A stretch of DNA of 64,000 bases from an uncultured Clostridia bacterium (lineage in GTDB: Bacteria; Bacillota; Clostridia; Christensenellales; Borkfalkiaceae). Below the pieces are notes generated by a model. That model was not told where the DNA came from. It saw nothing but the letters and a program-made list of their open reading frames with translations, and did no database searches. The first letter of the stretch is position 1, and each line of letters begins with the position of its first letter. Of the stretch, positions 21,133-29,566 are shown one piece after another. The position numbers and the translations under genes are program-made. The stretch spans positions 1-64,000 of the forward strand of contig CANQWO010000002.1 in assembly GCA_947627565.1 (NCBI GenBank), given 5' to 3'.

Positions 21133-23949
21133 TCAGCCGTGCGTCTTCTTTGCCTTGTATTCGCGGTAGAGCTCGTGCGGCCACTTGAACTTGAACTTCC
21201 TGACGACGATGTCGAGCAGGAACAGCACCATGGCCAAAATCATAAAGAGCATGGTGGGATCGAATTGCCGCTCGAGTGTGATGTCGAAGCCTTCGAAGAT
21301 ATCAAAGCGGTCCTCGATGGCCTCGATGAGTTTGCCGCCGCCCCTTGCCGCAAGGGACGAAAGCGAATCGCGGGCCGGAGCGTCCTCCGCTTCGGCGAAC
21401 AGATCGTATTCCTTCGAGAAGGAGAAGGATTTATAGGTCTCGAGGGTTTCAATGACAGTGCCGTCGGCCGCGCACTTTTCGAGGACGATGCGGTATGTTC
21501 CGCTTCGCTTGATCACAAAGGAGCATCCGCTGTATCCGTTCTCCTTCGTGAGGTATTCGGTAGCGTAAAAAGCCTTATCCGCCGTCGCCGGCGCCGTATT
21601 CAGAGAGAGGGCGTCCCCGCCCGCGACGGGCACGATCTCCGCCCGCACATACTCTCCTTCCTTCAGTTTGGCGTCCACGCTGAGCCGGTTGATATAGTTC
21701 CCCTCCGTGAGCGTGTATGTGATGTCCCGAGGATGGATGTTGTCCGTGGGCATCAGCCCTCCCACCAGATTGAGGAGGAACTTGCGGCCGTCGTCGTCGT
21801 GCATGAACTCCGAGGACCACCGCCCGTTGAGATCGCACATGAAGGAGCCGACGCTCCCCGCGCCGTATTTCCACTGCGCATAGATGGGAACGGAATACTG
21901 CCCCTCGAGAAGAAGGTAATCGCTGTCGCGGACCTTTACGCCGTAGAAGCCTCCGAGCTGGGCACGCATCTCGTCTCTGTCGTTGTCCGTGCCGTATTCA
22001 ACGCCGTTGAAGACGTTGGAGTGGGAATTGGTGACGATGGGATGGAAGGGCTCGGGCACGACCTCCTGAAGGGCGTGTTCGAGAAGATCCCCGCGGATCG
22101 TTTCGGCAACGTCGCTGAGCCTGCCGCTCGTTGCATACACTGTGCCGTGGCCGTGGTTTTCATCGGTAAGTTCTTGCATGGCTTGATAGGGCCCGCTTCC
22201 CTCGCTGAAAAATCCGATCACGGAGAGCGTCGTTCCGTTGGTTTCCCAGCAATTCTTCGCCTCGTCGAGATAGGACACCCTGTCGTTGCCCGCGGGTTCG
22301 CCGTCGGTGATGATCACGATGTGGCGGCGCTCCACCTCTTTGAGTTCGAAGAGGAGCTGTCTTGCACGCGCAATGGCCTGCGAATACAGCGTGCCGCCCG
22401 TGCTGTCGACGCTGTTGATGGCGTTGACAATGACGTCCTGCTGGGTAAATCTCGTCAGAGGGAGCACCACGCTGTAAGTGGTATCGAGGGTCATCAGGCC
22501 GAAGTAATCCCTGTCGGTAAGCACCTGGTTGCGCACAAGGTCGATGAGGCCCTCCTTGGACGCCGTGCGCCTGCTGACCCCGAATCCCGTGTTCGAATCC
22601 ATGGAACTCGAGGTATCGAGGATGAAAATCACGCCGACGGGCGGGGTATAGTTGATCGCCTGCACGGGCAGCATCTGTTGATAGAGCGTACCGCCCATAT
22701 CGTCGCGGTTGTATGCGTGCGCCGTATCCGGGTCGTCTTTCTCGCTTCCGCCCACCGTGAGCAGGCCGCCGCCGTACTCGCTTACATAGGTATTCAGAAG
22801 TCTGTCGAGCCCTTCATGGATCTGAAGGTCGGCATTGGAGACATTGTTGAGGATGACCTGGTCGTATTTTCTGAGCGTCTCGATATCGGACGGGATGTCG
22901 TCGCTCGCGACAAGGTTTTTGACGTCGATCTCATACTCCGCACCGTTGGTCGTGAGGAGGGAGACGAGCTCATTCGATTCCCCTTCAAAGCGCTCGAGGA
23001 TGAGCACCTTATTGAAGACTTCAAGATAGATATAGGCGAAATATTCGTCGTTGTCTTCGAGATTATCCCCCTGCTGACGGATGCGCACTTTGAGTTCATG
23101 GAGCCCCTGCGTCTCGAAGGTACAGCGGAAATTCACGAGCTGGCTCCCCTGAGGGAGATCCAGCGTCTGGGACGCCGTATCCTCGTTCAAAACGTTGTTG
23201 TCGTAGAGCTCGATGACGGTGTTCTTTGTGGCCGCTCTGCTCTTGAGCGAAACGCCGACGGTGCACTCCTCCCCCACGTTGACGTGATAATCGGGGAGCG
23301 CCACATCCACGACTTGCACGGTGTCATCGTACTCGGAGGAAACGCAGACGGCGTCCACGCGCACTCCCTGCGCGGCGATGGTGCCGATGACGGACGAGGC
23401 CGCTTCATCGGTCTCCTTTCCGTCGGTGATGAGCACGATCTTCGAGGTGCCCTTCCCCGAAAAGAGAGAGGCCGTATAATTGAGGGCGGCCGCGATGTTC
23501 GTGGCGCTCGTATCGGGCAGATCCGCCTTCCGATAGGCTTCGAACATGCCCGAAGTATCGTAGCCGAAGGGCACGGCATACACCTGATCGAAGCCGAAGG
23601 TGACGACCCCCGTCTTAAATCCGTCGTAGCCGCAGTCCTCGAGAATGGCCTGTACAAATTCATCGCGCCGCTCTGCGGACTCCTCCTCCGTATCGGAAAC
23701 ATCGACAAGCAGGAGAATTTCGTTATCGGGATTATCTACATGGTATGTGAAGATCATTCCCGAAAGGGCGCAAACGGAGAGGACCATCACCGCAAGGTGC
23801 AGCACGAGAGAGATGATGCGATTGCGCGTGCGGCGATATCGTTTCGCCACCCTGAAGTGGAGGATGAGAGGCACGACGATCGCGGGAATGAGCAACAAAA
23901 GCAACCAGCCCGACCACGGGTAGGCAAATTGGATCCGGAATTGACTCAC
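21133..23949 (-). CDS. membrane protein with two VWA regions and a glutamine-amidotransferase-like domain
   Basis: The 938-residue protein has two N-terminal membrane helices (about 13-32 and 45-65) and one near the C-terminus (about 900-918). Between them lie a first VWA-like region starting ILLLVDVSDTEEES, a Rossmann-like segment (YDQVILNNVSN...GGGLLTVGG) typical of the amidotransferase-like domain of such proteins, and a second VWA with a full metal-site motif DTSSSMDSN. The first VWA lacks a strict DxSxS. The architecture is known in bacterial VWA membrane proteins, but function is undefined. The start codon is GTG; the stop of the upstream VWA gene is 6 bases away. Confidence 0.85.
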   Translation of the reverse strand: MSQFRIQFAYPWSGWLLLLLIPAIVVPLILHFRVAKRYRRTRNRIISLVLHLAVMVLSVCALSGMIFTYHVDNPDNEILLLVDVSDTEEESAERRDEFVQAILEDCGYDGFKTGVVTFGFDQVYAVPFGYDTSGMFEAYRKADLPDTSATNIAAALNYTASLFSGKGTSKIVLITDGKETDEAASSVIGTIAAQGVRVDAVCVSSEYDDTVQVVDVALPDYHVNVGEECTVGVSLKSRAATKNTVIELYDNNVLNEDTASQTLDLPQGSQLVNFRCTFETQGLHELKVRIRQQGDNLEDNDEYFAYIYLEVFNKVLILERFEGESNELVSLLTTNGAEYEIDVKNLVASDDIPSDIETLRKYDQVILNNVSNADLQIHEGLDRLLNTYVSEYGGGLLTVGGSEKDDPDTAHAYNRDDMGGTLYQQMLPVQAINYTPPVGVIFILDTSSSMDSNTGFGVSRRTASKEGLIDLVRNQVLTDRDYFGLMTLDTTYSVVLPLTRFTQQDVIVNAINSVDSTGGTLYSQAIARARQLLFELKEVERRHIVIITDGEPAGNDRVSYLDEAKNCWETNGTTLSVIGFFSEGSGPYQAMQELTDENHGHGTVYATSGRLSDVAETIRGDLLEHALQEVVPEPFHPIVTNSHSNVFNGVEYGTDNDRDEMRAQLGGFYGVKVRDSDYLLLEGQYSVPIYAQWKYGAGSVGSFMCDLNGRWSSEFMHDDDGRKFLLNLVGGLMPTDNIHPRDITYTLTEGNYINRLSVDAKLKEGEYVRAEIVPVAGGDALSLNTAPATADKAFYATEYLTKENGYSGCSFVIKRSGTYRIVLEKCAADGTVIETLETYKSFSFSKEYDLFAEAEDAPARDSLSSLAARGGGKLIEAIEDRFDIFEGFDITLERQFDPTMLFMILAMVLFLLDIVVRKFKFKWPHELYREYKAKKTHG

Positions 23950-23955
23950 TGCTCC

Positions 23956-26004
23956 TTACCTCCCCTCATGCGTGTGGAGCCACCACTCCGCAAATGCCAG
24001 CGCGACGAGCGCCGTCGCAAGATAGATGATGAGATCGGTGGCGATGTCTCCCTCCGCGAGCTTCTTATCGGGCTCGGCAAGGGAATCGCGGGACTTGAAA
24101 ATATCGCTTTCCTCGGCGGGCATCTTCACAAACACCTGCGCGGTGAGCGTCTGGTCATACCACGTCGTACATGTAAAGGTATACGTTCCGGGGAGGGTGA
24201 AGGCGATCTCGCCCGGAAATTCGGTGATCTCCTCCGAGAACGCCGCGGGCCCTGTCGCGGAGAGCGTTTCCCCGCGGGAATTGACTTCCACGCTGCCCCC
24301 CACTTCCGCGGAGAAATCCGAGACGATCCCGGGGAAGTAGTAATCGAAGAGGTTGAAGAAGAGTGCGCCCATCTCGATCTCGCGGGGAAGCGTCGAATTG
24401 TGCACGCTGAACGAAAGCACGGCCACCTGGTTCTTCTCATCCTTCCTCACCAAAAGAACGGGATCGGAATCGCACGTCATGAGGACGTCGTAGGAGGGAT
24501 CGCAGGTGAGCACTTTGTAGCTCGATACTCCGATCCTGTCCGGGACGAGTTTGAACCCGTTCGGATCGTTCATCACAAAGTGATTTTCGTTGTCCACGTC
24601 GGCCATGCACGACGTGAGCGTCTTGTTGAAGTCGTTGACGGAGATCACGCTGATGCCTGCCCCCGCCCAACCGACATTCGGATCGAGCAGGAAGACGACG
24701 CCGTCGCTCGGAAGAACTTCGGGCATGTCGTGTTCAAACACATAGAAATCAAAGCCGGTGAGCGCGGGTTCCTTGCCCTGCTGGACTTCCGTGATCTGCA
24801 CATCATAGCGTTGCAGACGGGAGAACGCGTTCTTCACCATGCCGAGGGCGCCGTTCACAAAGGGATTGGGGCCCGGATTGTCTCTATCGCTGCCGCTTGC
24901 GGGAATGCGCCGCGAACTTGCATACTGCACCTTCAAAACGGGCAGTCTGCCCCCGTAGAGATTGAAGCTGTCGTCCGCGCTGAGCGAATCGCCGCCCGTT
25001 CTCAGCGAGATATTGATGGATTGGAAGGTCTGGAAACGTTCCTCGATGCCCAACTCATGGTAGATCACGCCGGCGTCGTCCCCGCCGCTGCCGTAGCGGA
25101 AGACGATCTTCTTCACCGTATCCTTCTCACAGAAGACGGGTTTTAAGATGACGATGGGCTTTCTGTCGGGGTTGAGCTCCGTGACGTCGGGCCCCGAGAC
25201 CTCCACATAGAGATCGAGCTCGCGCGTCTTATTATAAGACGCGATCTCCACGGTGAGCTCGCAGTAGGTATCCACGATCTCGACCGAAGCGCCGAGCACC
25301 GCACCGTTCCATTCGGAAGCGTCGTTGACGTTCCTGATATGGATGTTCCGCCGCTCTTCAAGCTGTTCCGCATACGTCTCATCGTAGACCTCATCGGTAA
25401 AGAGATAGATGTCTGCGGACGGATTTTCTTCGAGCACTTTCTCGGTCAGTTTCATCGCGGCGTCGATCTCGGAAGTGCCGTAGTAGCAGGCTTGTTCGTT
25501 GTCGCGGAGCGCCCTGAGCTCCGAAAGAAGTTGCGCGCTTGCCTCGGGCGCCACACGGCGGCTCAGATAATCATCGGGCGAATCGTCCGCCACGATCACG
25601 GAGACCATGCCGCCCTTCGAGAACGTATCCGTTGCGAGGTCGATCACGGAATCCACAGCCCGCTGAAAACGCGTTTCGCCGTTCGTTTCGGCATACATGC
25701 TCGCCGAGGAATCAATGATGGCGATGACGTCGTTGCGGTCGGAGGCGTTGTGCTTCACCAAAGCGGGCTGTGCGAGAATGCCCGCAATGAAGGCGAGAAT
25801 GAGTACCTGAAAGATAAAGAGCAGGATATTCCTCAGTTTGCTGGTGGGAAGGCGGCGCTTTTTATAGCGCAGACTGAGCCTCCACACATAGGTGGTAGGG
25901 ATATGCTGCACGAGATAGTTGGGGCGGATGATATAGATGATAATGAGCGCCACGATGCCCAGGAGCCCCAAAAGCCCGAGGGGAAGCAAAAATTCAAAAC
26001 TCAT
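23956..26004 (-). CDS. BatA-like VWA membrane protein
   Basis: The 682-residue protein begins with the aerotolerance/BatA-type N-terminus: a helix at 5-27, a basic loop with TYVWRLSLRYKKRRLPTSK, and a second helix at 58-80. A VWA domain follows whose metal site reads DSSASM (98-103) and TDEV later. A long beta-rich periplasm-facing part and a final helix (LIIYLATALVALAFAEWWL) complete it. The ATG overlaps the stop of the DUF58 gene (ATGA); the longer frame to 26100 is rejected. Partner of the MoxR ATPase and DUF58 protein. Confidence 0.87.
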   Translation of the reverse strand: MSFEFLLPLGLLGLLGIVALIIIYIIRPNYLVQHIPTTYVWRLSLRYKKRRLPTSKLRNILLFIFQVLILAFIAGILAQPALVKHNASDRNDVIAIIDSSASMYAETNGETRFQRAVDSVIDLATDTFSKGGMVSVIVADDSPDDYLSRRVAPEASAQLLSELRALRDNEQACYYGTSEIDAAMKLTEKVLEENPSADIYLFTDEVYDETYAEQLEERRNIHIRNVNDASEWNGAVLGASVEIVDTYCELTVEIASYNKTRELDLYVEVSGPDVTELNPDRKPIVILKPVFCEKDTVKKIVFRYGSGGDDAGVIYHELGIEERFQTFQSINISLRTGGDSLSADDSFNLYGGRLPVLKVQYASSRRIPASGSDRDNPGPNPFVNGALGMVKNAFSRLQRYDVQITEVQQGKEPALTGFDFYVFEHDMPEVLPSDGVVFLLDPNVGWAGAGISVISVNDFNKTLTSCMADVDNENHFVMNDPNGFKLVPDRIGVSSYKVLTCDPSYDVLMTCDSDPVLLVRKDEKNQVAVLSFSVHNSTLPREIEMGALFFNLFDYYFPGIVSDFSAEVGGSVEVNSRGETLSATGPAAFSEEITEFPGEIAFTLPGTYTFTCTTWYDQTLTAQVFVKMPAEESDIFKSRDSLAEPDKKLAEGDIATDLIIYLATALVALAFAEWWLHTHEGR

Positions 26005-26900
26005 GATATCACACCTGCCTTCAGGAGTTCGCCGAAGAGCACCCGCTCGATGGGCGCGTCCGTGGAAACAGACATAAATCCGGCCCCTCTCTTCCTGCAA
26101 AACTGTTTCGCGTCCTCAATGAAGTCGTTGAGCGCTTCCCGGTATGCCTCCTGCATCGCACGGTTGATCCTCAGTTTCATGTTCTTCCCATCCGAGATGT
26201 CGGGAGCTTCGGAGTCCATCAGGTGCACTCTTCCGTCGTAGAGAGGATCGCGCTCCTCAGGCGTAAGCACTTGGATGACGAGCACCTGCCGCTTTTTATA
26301 GCACAGGAAATCCACTGCCTTTTTCCAATCATAGTCTGTGCAGAGATCGGAAATGATCACGGAGAGCCCGTTGTTTTCCGTCACGTTGGGACAGCCGGTC
26401 ACGCAGGCCTCGATGTCGACGTCTCCGTCAAATTCGAGATCGGAGAAGGAACCCATTGCCTTGAAGAAAGAATTTTTGCCCACAATGGTGCCGAAGGGGT
26501 TTTCCGCCCCTCCTTCCTTCATGAAGTGGAATGTGAGTTTATCCATATTCTGCACGGCGAGAAACCCGAGCGCGGCCGCCGCCATCACGGCATATTCCCC
26601 CTTCGCGGGGCAATCCAACCCCATCGAAGCGGAGCAGTCGAGAAAGATCTGCACGTGCATCTGGCGCTCATCCGTGAACAGGCGAAGATAGTACTTCTCA
26701 AAGCGGCTGAAAAGATTCCAGTCGATCCTGCGGATGTCGTCTCCCAACTGATACTCGCGGAAATCGGAAAATTCCACCGTCTGTCCGTAAGAGTTGACGA
26801 GGTGTTTTCCTCCGAAATATCCCGCGAGGTTGGATCTTAAATTCAATGACAACGTCTCCAGCCTGCTGAAGAAATTATCATTCAGTTTCTCAAGTTTCAT
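26001..26900 (-). CDS. DUF58 domain protein
   Basis: The 299-residue protein has the DUF58 signature DFREYQLGDDIRRIDW at 46-61 and an embedded VWA-like metal site (DCSASM, 88-93). DUF58 proteins are almost always encoded next to MoxR ATPases and are thought to be part of a chaperone-like or metal-insertion assembly. No membrane helix is visible. The ribosome site is weak. The 80 bases between this gene and the MoxR stop contain no feature I can name. Confidence 0.9.
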   Translation of the reverse strand: MKLEKLNDNFFSRLETLSLNLRSNLAGYFGGKHLVNSYGQTVEFSDFREYQLGDDIRRIDWNLFSRFEKYYLRLFTDERQMHVQIFLDCSASMGLDCPAKGEYAVMAAAALGFLAVQNMDKLTFHFMKEGGAENPFGTIVGKNSFFKAMGSFSDLEFDGDVDIEACVTGCPNVTENNGLSVIISDLCTDYDWKKAVDFLCYKKRQVLVIQVLTPEERDPLYDGRVHLMDSEAPDISDGKNMKLRINRAMQEAYREALNDFIEDAKQFCRKRGAGFMSVSTDAPIERVLFGELLKAGVIS

Positions 26901-26980
26901 GCTTTTTGTGTTCTTATCGGCTGCGGGAGGGCTCTCGGCGAGTCCCCCTCTTCATAACGTGATGTCGCGGTGTAAAAGGC

Positions 26981-28039
26981 TTATTTCTTCGCAAAGAGGC
27001 CACGCTTTTTCTTGCCGTCCGCCTCGTCGGAGGGTTCCTCCGCGGCAGGCGACTTCATGCGCTTTCCGACCTCGCCGATGATCATCGTGATGATCTCGTC
27101 GGGCGTGACGCGCTCGGCGACCGCCTCGAAGTTCAGCTTGATGCGGTGACGGAGCACGGGATAGGCGAGCTCGTTGATATCCGAATAGGCCACGTTGAAT
27201 CTGCCCTTGATGAGCGCCATGACCTTGGCCGCCGAGATGAGCGCCTGTCCGGCACGAGGGCTCGCGCCAACGCGGACATACTTCTTCGCCGTCTCCGTTG
27301 CGCACTCGCTGTCGGGATGCGTGGCGGAGGTGAGCACCATGGCATAGCGGAGGACCTCCTGCGCCACGGGGATCTGGTTGGCCGTCTCGCGCATCCTGAG
27401 GAGCTGTTCGCCCGTGCAGGCCTTTTCGGCGACTTCCGCCATCGTCTTTTGGGTCAGCGTGACGATGTCCATCAGCTCGTTGAGGCTGGGATTGGGCACG
27501 AGGATCTTGAACATGAAGCGGTCCATCTGCGCCTCGGGGAGCGGATACGTACCGTCTTGCTCGATGGGGTTCTGCGTGGCGAGCACGAAGAAGGGCTCGG
27601 GAAGTTTTCTCGAAACGCCCATGACGGTAACGGTGTGCTCCTGCATCGCTTCGAGGAGGGCCGACTGCGTCTTGGGGGTCGCGCGGTTGATTTCATCCGC
27701 AAGGATGATGTTGTTGAACACGGGACCGGGTTGGAAGGAGAACTGCGAATTTCCGTCGTCGTCCTTCACGATGATGTTGGTACCCGTCACATCGGCGGGC
27801 ATGAGGTCGGGCGTGAACTGGATGCGCGCGAAGGGAAGGTCGAAGACCCTGCCGAGGCTTCTTACAAGTCTCGTTTTGCCGACGCCGGGCACGCCCTCCA
27901 AAAGCACGTTGCCGCCCGCGATCATTGCGATCACCGTACCCTGCACCACCTTTTCCTGGCCGATGATGTCCCGCGCGATCTGCGCAAAGATCATGTTGCA
28001 TTGGGTGCTAAATTCCTTGATGTCCTGTTCCGTTACCAT
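26981..28039 (-). CDS. MoxR-family AAA+ ATPase
   Basis: The 352-residue protein has Walker A GVPGVGKT at 49-56, Walker B IILADE at 111-116, a sensor region (VLATQNPIEQDGTYPLPEAQ) and the MoxR lid with GASPRAGQAL. The final 30 residues are a Lys/Glu-rich tail (KKKRGLFAKK). MoxR ATPases remodel or activate VWA-containing partners; here two VWA genes and DUF58 follow directly. AGGTGA lies 8 bases before the ATG. Confidence 0.95.
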   Translation of the reverse strand: MVTEQDIKEFSTQCNMIFAQIARDIIGQEKVVQGTVIAMIAGGNVLLEGVPGVGKTRLVRSLGRVFDLPFARIQFTPDLMPADVTGTNIIVKDDDGNSQFSFQPGPVFNNIILADEINRATPKTQSALLEAMQEHTVTVMGVSRKLPEPFFVLATQNPIEQDGTYPLPEAQMDRFMFKILVPNPSLNELMDIVTLTQKTMAEVAEKACTGEQLLRMRETANQIPVAQEVLRYAMVLTSATHPDSECATETAKKYVRVGASPRAGQALISAAKVMALIKGRFNVAYSDINELAYPVLRHRIKLNFEAVAERVTPDEIITMIIGEVGKRMKSPAAEEPSDEADGKKKRGLFAKK

Positions 28040-28069
28040 AATCTATTCACCTTTTCCTGGATTTTCCTT

Positions 28070-29191
28070 TTACGGGGTCTGTTCTCCCGATCCGCTTCCG
28101 CCCTTTTCGATGGACCCAAAATAGTCGTCGATCCATCCCTTGCGGTCGTCGTCGAGGCTGTCGTCGGAATCGAGCCGGCCGTTCGCCTCGTCCACGGCGT
28201 TGTCGTAATCGTCGCCGTAGTAGTGTTCGCCATCATAGATCTGTTGGTTGGCGTCGTTGCGGGAGCCGCCGCCCTGATTGCCTGCACCATCCCCGCTGCC
28301 GTTTTCCCCGGGATCCGCAGACTGCGACTGGTCGCCCTCATCGCCTTCGCCCTCATCGCCCGGCCCGCCTTCGCCGTTGGACGGAAGCTGCGGATCGGGC
28401 ACATCGATATCGTCGAGCTGTGCAAAGACGGCGTTCACGTTGAGATTGCCCGAGACGCCGACGTCCTTCCTGTAAGGGCTCATCACGCCGTCGGACCAAC
28501 GCACGAACACCCAATTCTCATCGGTATCGGGCAGCGCGTATACGGCGGGCGCGTCCTCCCCCTCTTTCACGGAGACGGGGCCCTCAAAGGGCGTTTCGGC
28601 CGTGAGGTCCTCGGTATAACACACGATCGTCCCCTCGCCTTCGAGCACGCCGTAGGAGACGGTATAGACGTTCTCCTTCGCGGTTACGTTCTCCGCGATT
28701 TTGATGGCGCTCGGGATGACGCCCGCGACGTGCAGGGCCTCCGTTGTGACGGAGCCGACGCCGAAAACGGCACACACGCAGAGCGCGACGATGAGCGACG
28801 TGGAGATCGCGATTTTGATGAGCGATTGGTCGACGCTCTTCACCGCTTTTTCGGTATCTTCGCGCTGCAAAAGGGCGATGTACGACTCATCGGCTTCGAG
28901 TTCGGCCATGGTGATCATGCGTTCCTCGAGGCCGAGCGCATCGACCCTGCGGGCGATGGCCTTTGCCGTGGGACGGTATTTTTTGAAATAAAAGAGCGGC
29001 GTGAGCGCGGCTATGACCGCGGCAAACGCAAGAAATCCGATCCAAAGCCCGGCTTTGAATCCGAAGATCCACGAGATCAATTCGATGAGAGCGAGAACGA
29101 CGCTTCCCGCGGCAAGGGAAATGAAGAGCGCTTTCAAAATTCCTTCGCTCGCGATGCGGCGATAATATTTTTTATAGAGCTCTTTCGCCAT
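28070..29191 (-). CDS. membrane protein heading the MoxR/VWA operon
   Basis: The 373-residue protein has two N-terminal helices (about 19-40 and 48-67) and a third at about 128-148. A basic/helical segment resembles the DUF4175-like proteins of Bat operons, then an extracellular part with an InlB-like fragment (WVFVRWSDGVMSPY). The last 120 residues are low-complexity Gly/Asp/Glu/Asn and probably disordered. A good AGGAGG precedes the ATG. First gene after the promoter at 29253; exact function unknown. Confidence 0.75.
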   Translation of the reverse strand: MAKELYKKYYRRIASEGILKALFISLAAGSVVLALIELISWIFGFKAGLWIGFLAFAAVIAALTPLFYFKKYRPTAKAIARRVDALGLEERMITMAELEADESYIALLQREDTEKAVKSVDQSLIKIAISTSLIVALCVCAVFGVGSVTTEALHVAGVIPSAIKIAENVTAKENVYTVSYGVLEGEGTIVCYTEDLTAETPFEGPVSVKEGEDAPAVYALPDTDENWVFVRWSDGVMSPYRKDVGVSGNLNVNAVFAQLDDIDVPDPQLPSNGEGGPGDEGEGDEGDQSQSADPGENGSGDGAGNQGGGSRNDANQQIYDGEHYYGDDYDNAVDEANGRLDSDDSLDDDRKGWIDDYFGSIEKGGSGSGEQTP

Positions 29192-29252
29192 GATATGCCC
29201 TCCTTTTTATGAAAAATGATTATATACAGAGATTATACATACCCTTATAACA

Positions 29253-29281
29253 ATTATATTATATAGGGGCAAATTTATCAA
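29253..29281 (-). promoter_or_regulatory. promoter of the MoxR/VWA/LRR operon
   Basis: On the minus strand TTGATA (29281-29276), 17 bases, TATAAT (29258-29253). The predicted leader is about 55 bases. The AT-rich gap 29192-29496 otherwise shows no gene. Confidence 0.75.
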
Positions 29282-29496
29282 GTAAATACGGGCGCGAAAA
29301 TATCAAACGACAAGTTTTTATCTCATTTTCACTTTTCCTACAAATTTTTCAAAAAACACTCGCATTCTGAAAAAATCTTACAAACGAAAAATCCACGGAA
29401 ATCGCTCGCCGCCGCCCTCGGAAAATGTGCTCTCTGCGCCTCGCCAACGCCCGGAAGCGCCCCGCAAGAGCGCCCCAAACGCGGGCAAATAAAAGA

Positions 29497-29518
29497 GAGC
29501 CGCGCGTTGGCGCGGCTC
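29497..29518 (-). terminator. terminator of the giant LRR gene
   Basis: A 9-bp stem GAGCCGCGC/GCGCGGCTC with a GTTG loop is followed on the minus strand by TCTTTTATTT. Confidence 0.85.
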
Positions 29519-29566
29519 CCCGTTGGGTGATTTTGATGCTGTTTTCGCCCCAGAGAGGCGGCAGGA

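Noticed and set aside
21139-25146. A 1335-codon open frame antisense to the two VWA genes
   Set aside because: Same cause; the VWA proteins have recognisable domains and start signals, the antisense frame has none.
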